From: Mycolicibacterium litorale
Lineage (GTDB): Bacteria; Actinomycetota; Actinomycetes; Mycobacteriales; Mycobacteriaceae
DNA length: 64,000 bases
Reading direction: 5' to 3'
NCBI RefSeq assembly: GCF_010731695.1
Contig: NZ_AP022586.1
Span: 5,022,001-5,086,000, forward strand
Shown piece after piece: positions 28,886 to 39,833 of this stretch; positions within the stretch are counted from its first letter, which is position 1, and every line of letters begins with the position of its first letter. A program made the position numbers and the translations under genes. Below the pieces are notes generated by a model, which ran no database searches, had not been told where the DNA came from, and worked only from the letters and a program-made list of their open reading frames with translations.

Positions 28886-30754
28886 CTAACCGCGCCCGGG
28901 GGTGGCCGAGGTGTCGCGCAGCGCGTCGACGGCGATGTGACCCTGACGGAACAAGGCCTCCATCGCCGCGCCGTCCACCGGGCGCGACAGCATGAAACCC
29001 TGCGCCCGAGGGCAACCCAGTTCGAGCAGCGTCTTCGCGGCCGCGACGGTCTCGACACCCTCCGCGACCACCTCGAGGCCGAACGCGTCGGCCAACGCCA
29101 GGATGGCCCGCACGATCGCCAGATCGCCGGCGTTGGCGCCGAGGTCGCGGACGAAGCCTCGGTCGATCTTCACGGTGTCGACGGGCAGCGACTTGAGGTG
29201 GGTGAGCACGCTGTAGCCCGTGCCGAAGTCGTCGATCGCGATGCGCACGCCGACCTCCTTGAGCGCGGCCAGCGTGTGCCGGGTGGCCTCGATGTCCTGG
29301 ACCACCACGCTCTCGGTGATCTCCAGGCACACCGCGGAGCCGTCCAGCCCGAACTCGGCCAGGGTGCCGTCGACGGTGGCGGCGAAACCGTCCGAAACCA
29401 GTTGCACGGGTGAGACATTGACCCGCAGGATGGCATCGGTCGCGGTGCCCCGCGACCGCCAGCGGGCGAAGTCCGCGCACGCCGACCGCATCACCAGCCG
29501 GCCGAGTTTGCCTGCGAGATTGATGGATTCGGCCACCCCGATGAACGATTCGGGCAGCAGCAGACCCCGGGTCGGGTGCCTCCAGCGGACCAGCGCCTCG
29601 GTGCCGAGCACCTTGCCGGTGCGCATGTCGACCTCGGGCAGGTAGTGCAGCACCAGCGCGCTGCTGGCTTCGTCGATGACGCCCTCGAGGTGCAGCTCGA
29701 TGTCGTTGCGGATGGCGTGCTGTGAGGCCATCTCGGTGGTGAACACCGCGGTCTTGCTGCCGCCGGTGCTCTTCGCCGAGAGCGCGGCCTGATCGGCGCG
29801 CCGCAGCAGATCCGACGTGGTGTCGTGGCCGGGGGCGCCGACGGCCACCCCGATGCTCACTGTGCGGGCCAGCATTTCGCCGTCGATCACCACCCTGCGC
29901 TGCAACCACGTCTGCAGCCGGCGCGCGAAGCTCTCGGCGGTCGCGACGTCCATCGGCCCGTCGGGCACCACCACGAATTCGTCTCCGCCGACGCGGGCGA
30001 TCACCGCGGGCCGCTCGGTGCCCGCCCGCAACCGCTCGGCGAACATCTTGATGAACTGGTCGCCCGCGTTGTGGCCCAGGTAGTCGTTGACGGTTTTGAG
30101 TCGGTCGAGGTCGAGGAAGAGCACCGACACCGGGCCGGGCCGGCCGTCGGAGAGTCGATCGTCGAGGTGCGCCATCAGCGCCCTGCGGTTGAGCAGCCCC
30201 GACAGGTCGTCGTGCTCGGCGAGGTACTGCAGCTGCTCTTCAGCGGCGATACGCGCCTGCAGCTGGGCGAAGAGCGTCGCGATGGTCTGCAGCGCGTTCT
30301 GCTCCTCGGTGGTCCACTCGCGGTCACCGATCTTGATGAAGCCGAGGATGCCCGAGGTGATCTCACCCGACAGCAGCGGGACGCAGGCCATCGACACCGA
30401 CGGCACCCCCCGGCCCTCCTCGATGCGGCGCTGGTAGTCGTCGTTGTCCGGTTCGGGCCGCACGATCAGCGGCTTCTTGAGGTACTCGGCCTGCCGGAAG
30501 ATGGGGTCGGCCTCGGAGAAATAAATCACCCCGATCGGATCCGGGTCGGGGATGTAGTCGCGGATCGGCCACTCGGCCACCAGCTTGGTGGCCTTGATGA
30601 CGTGGTCGTTGTGACGCAGGAAGCTGAAGTCGACACCCAGGTGGTCGACGACGTCGGCGAGTACCCGGGTGCAGCTGGCGATCACGTTGGTCGCGGTAGC
30701 GGCCATCAACTCCGCCGCCGCCGCGGTGACGACCTGATCGAGGCTGCGGGTCAT
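28886..30754 (-). CDS. GAF-GGDEF-EAL bifunctional cyclic-di-GMP enzyme
   Basis: A 622-residue soluble protein that makes and degrades cyclic di-GMP. A GAF sensor domain occupies about 20-170, then a GGDEF cyclase (GGDEF intact at 256-260) and an EAL phosphodiesterase (EAL at 386-388). Other EAL signatures are also intact: NVSP, EITES, DDFGTGYS, KIDRGFV and EGVET. The RxxD inhibitory site five residues before GGDEF is not visible. The layout equals that of DcpA of M. smegmatis, which has both activities (established knowledge). It lies 60 bases downstream of mutY on the same strand. Confidence 0.92.
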   Translation of the reverse strand: MTRSLDQVVTAAAAELMAATATNVIASCTRVLADVVDHLGVDFSFLRHNDHVIKATKLVAEWPIRDYIPDPDPIGVIYFSEADPIFRQAEYLKKPLIVRPEPDNDDYQRRIEEGRGVPSVSMACVPLLSGEITSGILGFIKIGDREWTTEEQNALQTIATLFAQLQARIAAEEQLQYLAEHDDLSGLLNRRALMAHLDDRLSDGRPGPVSVLFLDLDRLKTVNDYLGHNAGDQFIKMFAERLRAGTERPAVIARVGGDEFVVVPDGPMDVATAESFARRLQTWLQRRVVIDGEMLARTVSIGVAVGAPGHDTTSDLLRRADQAALSAKSTGGSKTAVFTTEMASQHAIRNDIELHLEGVIDEASSALVLHYLPEVDMRTGKVLGTEALVRWRHPTRGLLLPESFIGVAESINLAGKLGRLVMRSACADFARWRSRGTATDAILRVNVSPVQLVSDGFAATVDGTLAEFGLDGSAVCLEITESVVVQDIEATRHTLAALKEVGVRIAIDDFGTGYSVLTHLKSLPVDTVKIDRGFVRDLGANAGDLAIVRAILALADAFGLEVVAEGVETVAAAKTLLELGCPRAQGFMLSRPVDGAAMEALFRQGHIAVDALRDTSATPGRG

Positions 30755-30814
30755 GTGCTCACGGTATCCCGCGCACGCGCGCCCGGGTGAGTGACCGCGT
30801 TGGTACGCGGGCGT

Positions 30815-31681
30815 TCACGAACCTTCCCCCGCGAGTGCGAAGCGGCCGTCGGCGGTCTGTTCGACGAGGCCGTCGACCAGCAGCGAGTCGAGGGCCCGGT
30901 CGCGCTGGGCGGGGTCGGCCGTCCACGCTACGTCCAGTTCGGCCCTGGTGACGGGGAACTCACTGCCGCGCAGCACATCCAGCAGCCGGCCCCGCACCTG
31001 GCGGTCGGTGCCTGCGTAGCGCTGCGCGCGCCGTGCCGGTGCCGTCGCCGCCGGATATCCGAGCGAACGCCACGTGCATGTCCCCAGCGGGCACAGGCCG
31101 CACCGCGGCGCGCGGGCCGTGCACACCGTCGCGCCCAGTTCCATCAGCGCGACCGAGAAGCGCGGTGCGTCAGGGCCTTCGGGCAGCAGGGCCGCGACGT
31201 CGACGAGATCGCGGCTGCTGGCCGGGCTGTCGGCGCGGCCGTGCACCGCCCGCGCGACGACCCGGCGGACGTTCGTGTCCACCACCGGAACCCGCTGCCG
31301 GTAGGCGAAGCAGGCCACCGCCCTGGCCGTGTAGGCGCCGATACCGGGCAGGCTCAGCAGCACCTCCACGTCCGAAGGCACCTCGTCACCGTGCTCGGCC
31401 GCGATCACCGTCGCGCACTCGTGCAGACGCTTCGCGCGGCGCGGATATCCGAGCTTGCCCCACGCCCGCAGGACGTCGGCCGCGCCGGCCGCCGCGGTCG
31501 CCGACGGGGTCGGCCAGCGCGCGATCCAACTCAGCCAGACGGGTTCGACACGGGACACCGGTGTCTGCTGCAACATGAACTCGCTCACCAGGATCTGCCA
31601 GGGCGTCACCCCCGGCCGGCGCCACGGCAGGTCACGCTGTTCGCGGTCATACCACGCCAACAGGTCGGCCGGATCGATCAT
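30815..31681 (-). CDS. mutY: A/G-specific adenine glycosylase MutY
   Basis: A 288-residue base-excision enzyme that removes adenine mispaired with 8-oxoguanine. The catalytic glutamate is in VSEFMLQQTP, the helix-hairpin-helix is LPGIGAYTARAV, and the catalytic aspartate is in VDTNVRRV. The [4Fe-4S] cysteines are spaced C-x6-C-x2-C-x4-C, one residue shorter in the last gap than in E. coli; I believe this is normal for mycobacteria. The C-terminal NUDIX-like domain is reduced. It diverges from the carbonic anhydrase gene, as in Rv3589/Rv3588c. Confidence 0.95.
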   Translation of the reverse strand: MIDPADLLAWYDREQRDLPWRRPGVTPWQILVSEFMLQQTPVSRVEPVWLSWIARWPTPSATAAAGAADVLRAWGKLGYPRRAKRLHECATVIAAEHGDEVPSDVEVLLSLPGIGAYTARAVACFAYRQRVPVVDTNVRRVVARAVHGRADSPASSRDLVDVAALLPEGPDAPRFSVALMELGATVCTARAPRCGLCPLGTCTWRSLGYPAATAPARRAQRYAGTDRQVRGRLLDVLRGSEFPVTRAELDVAWTADPAQRDRALDSLLVDGLVEQTADGRFALAGEGS

Positions 31682-31710
31682 CTCTCAACCATTCAGGCAC
31701 AATAAGCGCC

Positions 31711-32331
31711 ATGCCGAATACCAGCCCGGTGACCGCATGGAAGGCACTCAAGGAAGGCAACGAGCGCTTCGTCGCGGGTAGGCCCCAACACCCGAGCCAG
31801 AGTATCGAGTACCGCGCGAGCCTCGCCGAGGGCCAGCGGCCGACGGCGGTGGTCTTCGGCTGCGGCGACAGCCGGGTCGCCGCCGAGATCATCTTCGACC
31901 AGGGGCTCGGCGACATGTTCGTGGTCCGTACGGCCGGCCACGTCATCGACTCCGCGGTGCTCGGTTCGATCGAGTTCGCCGTCGCGGTGCTCGACGTGCC
32001 GCTGATCGTGGTGCTCGGCCACGACAGCTGCGGTGCGGTGAAGGCGACGCTGTCGGCGCTCGACGACGGTGTGGTGCCCGGCGGATACGTGCGTGACATC
32101 GTCGAACGGGTCACCCCGTCGATCCTGCGGGGTCGCCGCGAAGGGCTCACCCGGGTCGACGAGTTCGAGGCGTGCCACGTCAACGAGACGGCCGTGCAGT
32201 TGCAGGAGCGCTCCAGCGCGATCGCCGAACGCATCCAGTCCGGCACGCTCGCCATCGCCGGCGTGACCTACCACCTCGCCGACGGCCGCGCCCAGCTGCG
32301 CGAGCATCTGGGCGACATCGGCGAGGTCTGA
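31711..32331 (+). CDS. canB: beta-carbonic anhydrase
   Basis: A 206-residue zinc enzyme interconverting CO2 and bicarbonate in the cytosol. Zinc ligands lie in FGCGDSR (Cys, Asp) and GHDSCGAV (His, Cys), and the Asp-Arg dyad is in CGDSRVAAE. Length and sequence fit the Rv3588c (CanB) type. It diverges from mutY by 29 bases. No Shine-Dalgarno sequence is evident. Confidence 0.94.
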   Translation: MPNTSPVTAWKALKEGNERFVAGRPQHPSQSIEYRASLAEGQRPTAVVFGCGDSRVAAEIIFDQGLGDMFVVRTAGHVIDSAVLGSIEFAVAVLDVPLIVVLGHDSCGAVKATLSALDDGVVPGGYVRDIVERVTPSILRGRREGLTRVDEFEACHVNETAVQLQERSSAIAERIQSGTLAIAGVTYHLADGRAQLREHLGDIGEV

Positions 32332-32390
32332 CCCCCGCTTCACAGCGCGACACGCCGGGTAACGTCGGACGACTGATCTTGACCAGGCCT

Positions 32391-32396
32391 TACCTT
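32391..32396 (+). promoter_or_regulatory. candidate leaderless -10 element TACCTT
   Basis: TACCTT lies six bases before the GTG at 32403. It supports that start for the Rv3587c-type membrane protein, which otherwise lacks a ribosome binding site. Confidence 0.4.
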
Positions 32397-32402
32397 GGTC
32401 AT

Positions 32403-33179
32403 GTGCTGGATCTCGAACCGCAAGGCCCTCTGCCCACGCAGATCTATTGGCGACGCCGGGCGCTGGCGCTGGGCATCGCGGTGGTCATCATCGGGGTCGT
32501 CGCCGCAATCGTGGTGATGGTGGTGTCGGGCGGTTCCGGCGCGGAGACGAAGAACGCCGACCAGCAGTCGGCGGCCCCCGCCGAGGCCGCGCCGACGCCG
32601 CTGCCGGGGGAGAACCCCGAGGTCAAGACCCCGATCGTGCCGCCGCCCCAGCAGGCGCCGCCGCCGACCCCCACGCCCACCGCCGCCGTCACACCCCCGC
32701 CGGTGCTGCAGGAGGGCGACGACTGCCCGGATTCCACGCTCGCCGTCAAGGGCATCACCAGCCAGCCCGAGTACGTCGTCGGCGACCAGCCGAAGTTCAC
32801 GATGGTCGTCACCAACATCGGCCTGGTGGCCTGCAAGCGCGATGTCGGCGCCGCCGTCCTCGCCGCCTATGTCTACTCGCTGGACAACACCAGGCTGTGG
32901 TCGAACCTCGACTGCGCGCCGTCCAACGAGACGCTGGTCAAGACGTTCGCCCCGGGCGAGCAGGTCACCACGGAGGTCACCTGGACCGGGATGGGTTCGG
33001 CGCCGCAGTGCCCGCTGCCGCGTCAGCCGATCGGCGCCGGCACCTACAACCTGATCGTGCAGCTGGGCAACCTGCGGTCGTCACCGGTGCCGTTCATCCT
33101 CGCTCCGTCCGCACCGCCCGGTCAGGCGCCTGCCCCCGGCGCGCCCGGCGCCCAGCCTCCCGGCCCCGGCGTCGGCTGA
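32403..33179 (+). CDS. conserved membrane-anchored protein (Rv3587c type)
   Basis: A 258-residue protein anchored by one N-terminal transmembrane segment (about 20-43). A proline-rich linker (about 50-105, with PPPTPTPTAA) follows, then an extracytoplasmic beta-sandwich-like domain (about 108-235) with four cysteines that could form two disulfides. The end is Pro/Gly/Ala-rich. The function is unknown. The GTG start is supported by the -10 element just upstream. It converges on disA with a two-base gap. Confidence 0.75.
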   Translation: MLDLEPQGPLPTQIYWRRRALALGIAVVIIGVVAAIVVMVVSGGSGAETKNADQQSAAPAEAAPTPLPGENPEVKTPIVPPPQQAPPPTPTPTAAVTPPPVLQEGDDCPDSTLAVKGITSQPEYVVGDQPKFTMVVTNIGLVACKRDVGAAVLAAYVYSLDNTRLWSNLDCAPSNETLVKTFAPGEQVTTEVTWTGMGSAPQCPLPRQPIGAGTYNLIVQLGNLRSSPVPFILAPSAPPGQAPAPGAPGAQPPGPGVG

Positions 33180-33181
33180 GT

Positions 33182-34297
33182 TCAGGCCAGCCGGTCGGCG
33201 ATCGTCGACTCGGCCAGCAGGGACAGACCTTCCCTGATGTGGCGCGCCCACATCGAACCGATGCCCTCGACCGACTGCAGGTCGTCGGCGCTGGCGGCGA
33301 GCAGACCCTGCAGCGAACCGAAGTTGCGCACCAGCAGGTCGACGTGGGCGAACTGCAGCCGCGGTATGCCTGCCATGGCCCGGTAGCCGCGCGAGCTCAT
33401 CGCCGAATCCTGCGCCTCGAGCGTGGACGGATAGCCGAAGACCCTTGCCAGCGTGGTGAAGTCGAGTAGCTCGTTGTCCGACAGCGAGTCCAGTTCCTCG
33501 AGCGTCGCGCTGACCTGTGCGGGAGTCGGCGGGTCGGGGTTGGCGTGATAGTCGCGCACGATCAGCTCGCGGGCGTTGTCGTTGTCGCCGACGAGTTCTT
33601 CGAGCTGCAGCTTGAGCTGGCGTCCGTCGGTGCCGAGTTCGACCACGTCGGCATCGATTTCCAGGCTGATCCGCCGCACCATCTCCAGCCGCTGCACCAC
33701 GGTCATCACGTCCCGCAGCGTCACGAAGTCCTCGATCTCCGCGGTCGACAGCTGCCGGCTCACCTCGTCGAGGCGGGACTTGTAGCGCTCGAGCGTGGCG
33801 ATCGTCTGGTTGGCGCGCGACAGGATCGTCGGGGTGTCGGGAACCACGTGCCGCTCACCGGCCACGTACACGGTCACGATGCTCATCGAGTGGCTGACCG
33901 AGATCACCGGATAACCGGTCTGGATCGCGGTGCGCTCGGCGGAGCGGTGCCGGGTGCCGGATTCGTCGGTCGGGATGGACGGATCCGGAACGAGCTGGAC
34001 GTTGGCGCGCAGGATGCGGGTGCCGTCACTGGACAGCACCACCGCACCGTCCATCTTCGACAGCTCGCGCAGTCGGGTAGGGGCGTAGCGCACGTCGAGT
34101 TCGAATCCGCCGTCGCAGATCGTCTCGACGCTGTCGTCGTAGCCCAGCACGATCAGCGCGCCGGTCCGGCCGCGCAGGATGCGCTCCAGCCCGTCGCGCA
34201 GCGGTGTCCCCGGTGCCAACCGGCCGAGTGTCTCCCGCAGCGTCGGACGGGCCAGCTGGACGACATTGCTGCCCGTCCTGGCGGTCTTCACGGCCAT
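33182..34297 (-). CDS. disA: diadenylate cyclase / DNA integrity scanning protein DisA
   Basis: A 371-residue octameric enzyme that makes c-di-AMP from two ATP and scans DNA. The DAC domain has the catalytic DGA ([12 protein letters not shown]) and RHR (GTRHRSAER) motifs. A helical linker and a C-terminal RuvA-like helix-hairpin-helix domain ([16 protein letters not shown]) bind branched DNA. The ATG at 34297 follows a strong GGAGGA ribosome binding site; the frame extends upstream without such a site. It lies just behind radA, which is known to interact with DisA. Confidence 0.96.
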   Translation of the reverse strand: MAVKTARTGSNVVQLARPTLRETLGRLAPGTPLRDGLERILRGRTGALIVLGYDDSVETICDGGFELDVRYAPTRLRELSKMDGAVVLSSDGTRILRANVQLVPDPSIPTDESGTRHRSAERTAIQTGYPVISVSHSMSIVTVYVAGERHVVPDTPTILSRANQTIATLERYKSRLDEVSRQLSTAEIEDFVTLRDVMTVVQRLEMVRRISLEIDADVVELGTDGRQLKLQLEELVGDNDNARELIVRDYHANPDPPTPAQVSATLEELDSLSDNELLDFTTLARVFGYPSTLEAQDSAMSSRGYRAMAGIPRLQFAHVDLLVRNFGSLQGLLAASADDLQSVEGIGSMWARHIREGLSLLAESTIADRLA

Positions 34298-34337
34298 TGT
34301 TCCTCCCGGGCGCGCTGCCTGCTCTTCGCGCAAGCGC

Positions 34338-35729
34338 TCATCGGCCGCCATTGTCCGCGATGCGGTACAGCACCTGCAACGCCGCCGAGATGTTCTGAGC
34401 CGGAAGCAGCCGCAGCCCCTTCGGCACCGTCAGCGTTCCCGGCGGGACGACGGCGCTGGTGAACCCGAGGCGGGCGGCCTCGGCGAGGCGGCGGTCCATC
34501 CCCGTCACGCGGCGCAGATCGCCCGCAAGGCCCAGCTCGCCGATCACCACGGAGTTGGCGGGCATCGCCCGTTCGTTCCTGGCCGAGGCCATCGCGAGTG
34601 CGATCGCGAGGTCCGACGACGGATCGGTCAGTCGCATCCCGCCGACCGTCGACAGGTAGATGTCGCACGGCCCGACCTGGAGTCTGGTGTGTTTGTCGAG
34701 GACCGCGGCGATCATCGCGGCGCGGGCGGAGTCGATGCCGCTGACGGCGCGGCGGGGGTGAGGTCCGGTGGGCTGGCCGACCAGCGCCTGCACCTCGCCG
34801 ATGAGCGGCCGCTTTCCGTCGAGCGTCACGGTCACCGCCGTGCCCGGCACCGGGGTGTCCCGCTGGTCGCGGAACAGCCCCGACGGGTCGGCCACGCATT
34901 CGATCCCGTTGTCGTGCAACTGGAAACAGCCGACCTCGTCGGCGGCGCCGAAGCGGTTCTTCACACCGCGCACCATCCGCAGCGTCGAGGCGCGGTCGCC
35001 TTCGAAGTGCAGCACGACGTCGACGAGGTGTTCGAGCGAGCGCGGCCCGGCGATCGCGCCGTCCTTGGTGACGTGGCCGACGAGCACCATCGCGATGCCG
35101 CCCGGACCCGCTGCACCCTTGGCGTACTGGGTCAGTGCCGTGGTGACCGCGCGGACCTGGGTGACGCCACCGGTGACCCCGTCGGCCTCGGTGGTGGACA
35201 TCGTCTGCACGGAGTCGACGACGACGAGGCTGGGCGCGACGGCGTCGATGTGGCCGAGTGCGGTGGGCAGATCGGACTCGGCGGCGAGGTACAGCTCGTC
35301 GTGGGTGCAGCCGGTGCGCTCGGCGCGCAACCGCACCTGACCCGCGGACTCCTCACCGGTCAGGTAGAGCGCGCGGCGTCCGTTCGCCGCCCAGCGGTGC
35401 GCGACCTCGAGCAGCAGGGTGGACTTGCCGACGCCCGGATCGCCGGCGAGCAGGGTCACCGAACCGGGTACCAGCCCGCCGCCGAGGACTCGGTCGAGTT
35501 CGCTGATCCCGGTCGCATCGTGCGTGGTGTGGCCGGGGTCGATGCTGCTGATCGGGACCGCGGGGGAGTTGGGAGCGACCGCCCGCCGGGCGGCGGACCC
35601 GGCGATCGCGGCGACCACCGCGACCTCCTCGACCGTCCCCCAGGTGCCGCAGTCCGGGCAGCGGCCCACCCACTTGGCGGTGATGTGCCGGCACTCCGAA
35701 CAGCGGTACTGAGAACGTGCCTTGGCCAC
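34338..35729 (-). CDS. radA: DNA repair protein RadA
   Basis: A 463-residue RecA-like branch-migration ATPase. An N-terminal zinc finger has cysteines 10, 13, 24 and 27. Walker A GDPGVGKS is at 96-103 and the RadA-specific KNRFG motif lies near residue 255. The C-terminal half is a Lon-protease-like P domain without catalytic residues, as usual. disA follows 40 bases downstream, and RadA binding is reported to inhibit DisA c-di-AMP synthesis, so co-transcription makes sense. Confidence 0.97.
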   Translation of the reverse strand: MAKARSQYRCSECRHITAKWVGRCPDCGTWGTVEEVAVVAAIAGSAARRAVAPNSPAVPISSIDPGHTTHDATGISELDRVLGGGLVPGSVTLLAGDPGVGKSTLLLEVAHRWAANGRRALYLTGEESAGQVRLRAERTGCTHDELYLAAESDLPTALGHIDAVAPSLVVVDSVQTMSTTEADGVTGGVTQVRAVTTALTQYAKGAAGPGGIAMVLVGHVTKDGAIAGPRSLEHLVDVVLHFEGDRASTLRMVRGVKNRFGAADEVGCFQLHDNGIECVADPSGLFRDQRDTPVPGTAVTVTLDGKRPLIGEVQALVGQPTGPHPRRAVSGIDSARAAMIAAVLDKHTRLQVGPCDIYLSTVGGMRLTDPSSDLAIALAMASARNERAMPANSVVIGELGLAGDLRRVTGMDRRLAEAARLGFTSAVVPPGTLTVPKGLRLLPAQNISAALQVLYRIADNGGR

Positions 35730-35803
35730 GGGACGACGTTATCGGGCAGTGCCGACAGAACGGGCCGGCGGCCGGCCCGGGTTCTCTCGTGTCGCGGTGT
35801 GGG

Positions 35804-36382
35804 TCAGTGTCCGCCGGAGTGCTCGGAGCCGCCGCCGCCGCTGTCGTCGCGCCGGGGTTCCTCGCCGGCCGAAATCGGCACCTGGACGGTGACCTCGCCG
35901 CTGCGCTGGAAGGTGAACGTGAACGGGTAGGTCAGCCCGTTGGTGATGGGCTTGGACAGCGTGACGTCGACGGTCAGCGGTTCGGCCGGTTGGACGCTCT
36001 CCAGTGCGGCGGTCTGCCCGTCGGGCTCACCGGCGACCAGGACACCGTTCGGGGCGATCGTGGCGTCGCCGCGGACCGGCGCCGAACCGATGTCGGTGCG
36101 GATCGACACCAGCTTGTCGGGCTGGTCGGCCGACTCGTTGGCGGCAACGAACAGCAGCTCGGCCTCGCTGCCCGGGCGGACGTAGTCGGAGGTCTGCGGC
36201 GCGCGCAGGTGCACGTTGCGCAGCGCGATGTCGCCGACCCCCGCGTTGACGCCGTTGACGGCGGGCGCCTGGGTGGCGGTCTGGGAGATCTGCCCGGCTC
36301 CGCAGGCGGTGAGGGCGAGGGCCAGCCCGCAGGCCGCCAGCCCGGAGGTGACGGCGGAAGCGCGCGGATGGATGCGGTTCAC
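35804..36382 (-). CDS. lpqE: lipoprotein LpqE
   Basis: A 192-residue exported lipoprotein with lipobox LTAC near residue 27. The mature domain is beta-rich and related in fold to PCuAC-type copper chaperones, but the Met/His copper motif is not evident. The C-terminus is a short Gly/Ser/His tail ([11 protein letters not shown]) that might bind metal. The GTG at 36382 follows GGAGG by five bases. The function is unknown. It lies upstream of radA on the same strand and is divergent from carD. Confidence 0.85.
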   Translation of the reverse strand: MNRIHPRASAVTSGLAACGLALALTACGAGQISQTATQAPAVNGVNAGVGDIALRNVHLRAPQTSDYVRPGSEAELLFVAANESADQPDKLVSIRTDIGSAPVRGDATIAPNGVLVAGEPDGQTAALESVQPAEPLTVDVTLSKPITNGLTYPFTFTFQRSGEVTVQVPISAGEEPRRDDSGGGGSEHSGGH

Positions 36383-37202
<820 letters not shown>

Positions 37203-37208
37203 CGCTGA

Positions 37209-37883
37209 ATGACCACAGTGGCCGTTGTTCCGGCCGCGGGATCCGGTGAACGGCTCGCGGCCGGAGCGCCAAAGGCCTTCGTGAATCTGGCCGGACGGCC
37301 GATGCTCGAACGCGCCATCGCCGGGCTCCGGGAGTCCGGGGTGGTCGACAGCATCGTGGTCGCGGTCCCGCCGAATCGCACCGACGAGGCGAAGCTCGTC
37401 TTCGGCGGTGAGGCGCTCATCGTCTCCGGCGGCGCCGACCGCACTGAATCGGTGAGCCTGGCGCTCGCCGCCGTGGGCGACGCCGACTTCGTCCTCGTTC
37501 ACGACGCCGCTCGTGCGCTCACCCCGCCCTCGTTGGTGGTCCGCGTGGTGCGGGCGCTGGAAGCCGGACATGGCGCGGTCGTTCCCGGGCTTCCGGTCGC
37601 CGACACCATCAAGGCCGTCGACGCGAACGGCGCGGTGCTCGGCACGCCCGAGCGGGCGGGGCTGCGTGCGGTGCAGACGCCGCAGGGTTTCCACATCGAC
37701 GTGCTGCGTCGCGCGTACGCGCGGGCGGGCGATGGCGGCTTCACCGACGACGCTTCGATGGTCGAACAGGCCGGCGGGCAGGTGCAGGTCGTCGACGGCG
37801 ACCCGCTGGCGTTCAAGATCACCCATCCGCTGGATTTGGTGCTTGCCGAGGCGATCCTGGCCGGCGAGGTGACCGCTCGATGA
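37209..37883 (+). CDS. ispD: 2-C-methyl-D-erythritol 4-phosphate cytidylyltransferase IspD
   Basis: A 224-residue MEP-pathway enzyme forming CDP-ME from MEP and CTP. The nucleotide-binding loop [18 protein letters not shown] is at the N-terminus, VHDAAR and TPQGF are family signatures, and TDDASMVE lies near the active site. The stop overlaps ispF as ATGA. The pair supply consecutive-but-one steps of isopentenyl diphosphate synthesis, needed for mycobacterial decaprenyl phosphate and menaquinone. Confidence 0.96.
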   Translation: MTTVAVVPAAGSGERLAAGAPKAFVNLAGRPMLERAIAGLRESGVVDSIVVAVPPNRTDEAKLVFGGEALIVSGGADRTESVSLALAAVGDADFVLVHDAARALTPPSLVVRVVRALEAGHGAVVPGLPVADTIKAVDANGAVLGTPERAGLRAVQTPQGFHIDVLRRAYARAGDGGFTDDASMVEQAGGQVQVVDGDPLAFKITHPLDLVLAEAILAGEVTAR

Positions 37884-38374
37884 CCCTGCCGCGGATCGGG
37901 CTGGGCAGCGACGTCCATCCGATCGAAGCGGGCCGGCCGTGCTGGCTGCTGGGCCTGCGGTTCGACGGCGCCGACGGCTGTGCCGGGCACTCCGACGGTG
38001 ACGTCGCCGCGCACGCGCTGTGCGACGCGCTGCTGTCGGCGGCCGGGCTGGGCGACCTCGGTGAGGTCTTCGGCACCGGCAGACCGGAGTGGGAGGGCGT
38101 GAGCGGCGCCGACATGCTGCGCCACGTCCGCAGCCTGCTGCAGGAGGCGGGCCTTCGGGTCGGCAACGCGGCCGTCCAAGTGATCGGAAACCGGCCGAAG
38201 ATCGGGCCGCGGCGGGCCGAAGCCCAGGCATTGCTGTCTGAACTGATCGGCGCCCCGGTGTCGGTTTCGGCGACCACGACCGACGGGCTGGGGCTGACCG
38301 GCCGGGGCGAGGGTTTGGCCGCGATCGCCACTGCTCTCGTGGTCGATGCGGATCAACGGCATATAGGCCGGTAA
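37880..38374 (+). CDS. ispF: 2-C-methyl-D-erythritol 2,4-cyclodiphosphate synthase IspF
   Basis: A 164-residue trimeric zinc enzyme. The metal ligands lie in GSDVHP (Asp, His) and [22 protein letters not shown] at the C-terminus binds the cytidine nucleotide. It is coupled to ispD by an ATGA overlap. Its TAA stop is part of the TAAGCT hexamer that may serve as the -10 of cysS. Confidence 0.96.
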   Translation: MTLPRIGLGSDVHPIEAGRPCWLLGLRFDGADGCAGHSDGDVAAHALCDALLSAAGLGDLGEVFGTGRPEWEGVSGADMLRHVRSLLQEAGLRVGNAAVQVIGNRPKIGPRRAEAQALLSELIGAPVSVSATTTDGLGLTGRGEGLAAIATALVVDADQRHIGR

Positions 38375-38377
38375 GCT
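38372..38377 (+). promoter_or_regulatory. candidate leaderless -10 element of cysS (TAAGCT)
   Basis: TAAGCT overlaps the ispF stop and lies eight bases before the cysS GTG. The string TAAGCTGGC is identical to that before lysS. It would let cysS be transcribed independently of carD-ispD-ispF. Confidence 0.45.
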
Positions 38378-38385
38378 GGCCCGTC

Positions 38386-39831
38386 GTGACCGATCGCGCA
38401 GAAGCCGGCCGGTCGGCGACATCGCCGACGGGCCTGCGGCTCTACGACACCATGGCGGGTGCCGTGCGCGATTTCGTGCCGCTACGTGCCGGGCATGTCT
38501 CCATCTATCTCTGCGGGGCGACTGTGCAGGGCCTCCCGCACATCGGCCACGTCCGCAGCGGGGTGGCGTTCGACGTTCTGCGGCGCTGGCTCACTGCCAA
38601 AGGGCTGGACGTCGCGTTCATCCGCAATGTCACCGACATCGACGACAAGATCCTCATCAAGGCCGCCGACGCGGGCCGGCCGTGGTGGGAGTGGGCGGCC
38701 ACCTACGAACGCGCCTTCACCGCCGCGTACGACGCGCTGGGCGTGCTGCCGCCGTCGGCCGAACCGCGGGCGACCGGGCACATCACCCAGATGGTCGAGC
38801 TGATCGATCGCCTGATCGACCGCGGGCACGCCTACACCGGTGACGGGGACGTCTATTTCGACGTCTCGACGCTGTCGGACTACGGCAAGCTCTCCGGGCA
38901 CCGCATCGACGACGTCCACCAGGGCGAGGGCGTGGCCACGGGGAAGCGCGATCAGCGCGACTTCACGCTGTGGAAGGGCGCCAAACCGGGCGAACCGTCC
39001 TGGCCCACCCCGTGGGGTCGCGGCCGCCCGGGCTGGCACACCGAATGCGTCGCGATGTGCGAGGCGTATCTCGGCGCCGACTTCGACATCCACGCCGGCG
39101 GCATGGATCTGGTGTTCCCGCACCACGAGAACGAGATCGCCCAGGCCGAGGCCGCCGGCGACGGGTTCGCCAACTTCTGGCTGCACAACGGCTGGGTCAC
39201 CATGGGCGGCGAGAAGATGAGCAAGTCGCTCGGCAATGTGCTCTCGATTCCCGCTGTCCTGCAACGGGTTCGGGCCGCGGAGCTGCGCTACTACCTGGGC
39301 AGCGCGCACTACCGGTCGATGCTGGAGTTCTCCGAGAACGCACTGCAGGACGCGGTCAAGGCCTACGCCGGGGTCGAGGACTTCCTGCACCGCGTCCGCA
39401 CGCGGGTGGGCACCGTGGTGCCCGGCGAGTGGACGGCGAAGTTCGCCGCCGCGCTCGACGACGATCTGTCGGTGCCGATCGCGCTGGCCGAGGTGCACGC
39501 CGCACGCGCGGTGGGCAACCGCGCGCTGGACTCCGGCGACCACGAGACCGCGATGGCGCAGGCCCGGTCGATCCGCGCGATGATGGGCATCCTCGGCTGC
39601 GACCCGCTCGACGAGCGGTGGGAGTCACGCGACGAGACCTCGGCGGCGCTGAGCGCGATCGACGTGCTGGTCCGGTGGGCGCTCGACAGCCGCACCGAGG
39701 CCCGCAACCGCAAGGACTGGGCGACGGCCGATCAGATCCGCGACCGGCTCAAGGAGGCCGGCATCGAGGTGACCGACACCGCCGACGGTCCGCAATGGTC
39801 GCTGCTCGACGGCGACAGCAAGGATGCCTGA
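38386..39831 (+). CDS. cysS: cysteinyl-tRNA synthetase
   Basis: A 481-residue class I synthetase with HIGH at 52-55 and KMSKS at 277-281. Zinc ligands include the Cys of YLCGATVQG and residues in HTECVAMCE and HHENEIAQ. The C-terminal DALR-type anticodon domain is complete. This is the housekeeping CysS1 rather than the mycothiol ligase MshC. The GTG start gives [10 protein letters not shown]. rlmB begins two bases after the stop. Confidence 0.96.
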   Translation: MTDRAEAGRSATSPTGLRLYDTMAGAVRDFVPLRAGHVSIYLCGATVQGLPHIGHVRSGVAFDVLRRWLTAKGLDVAFIRNVTDIDDKILIKAADAGRPWWEWAATYERAFTAAYDALGVLPPSAEPRATGHITQMVELIDRLIDRGHAYTGDGDVYFDVSTLSDYGKLSGHRIDDVHQGEGVATGKRDQRDFTLWKGAKPGEPSWPTPWGRGRPGWHTECVAMCEAYLGADFDIHAGGMDLVFPHHENEIAQAEAAGDGFANFWLHNGWVTMGGEKMSKSLGNVLSIPAVLQRVRAAELRYYLGSAHYRSMLEFSENALQDAVKAYAGVEDFLHRVRTRVGTVVPGEWTAKFAAALDDDLSVPIALAEVHAARAVGNRALDSGDHETAMAQARSIRAMMGILGCDPLDERWESRDETSAALSAIDVLVRWALDSRTEARNRKDWATADQIRDRLKEAGIEVTDTADGPQWSLLDGDSKDA

Positions 39832-39833
39832 CG

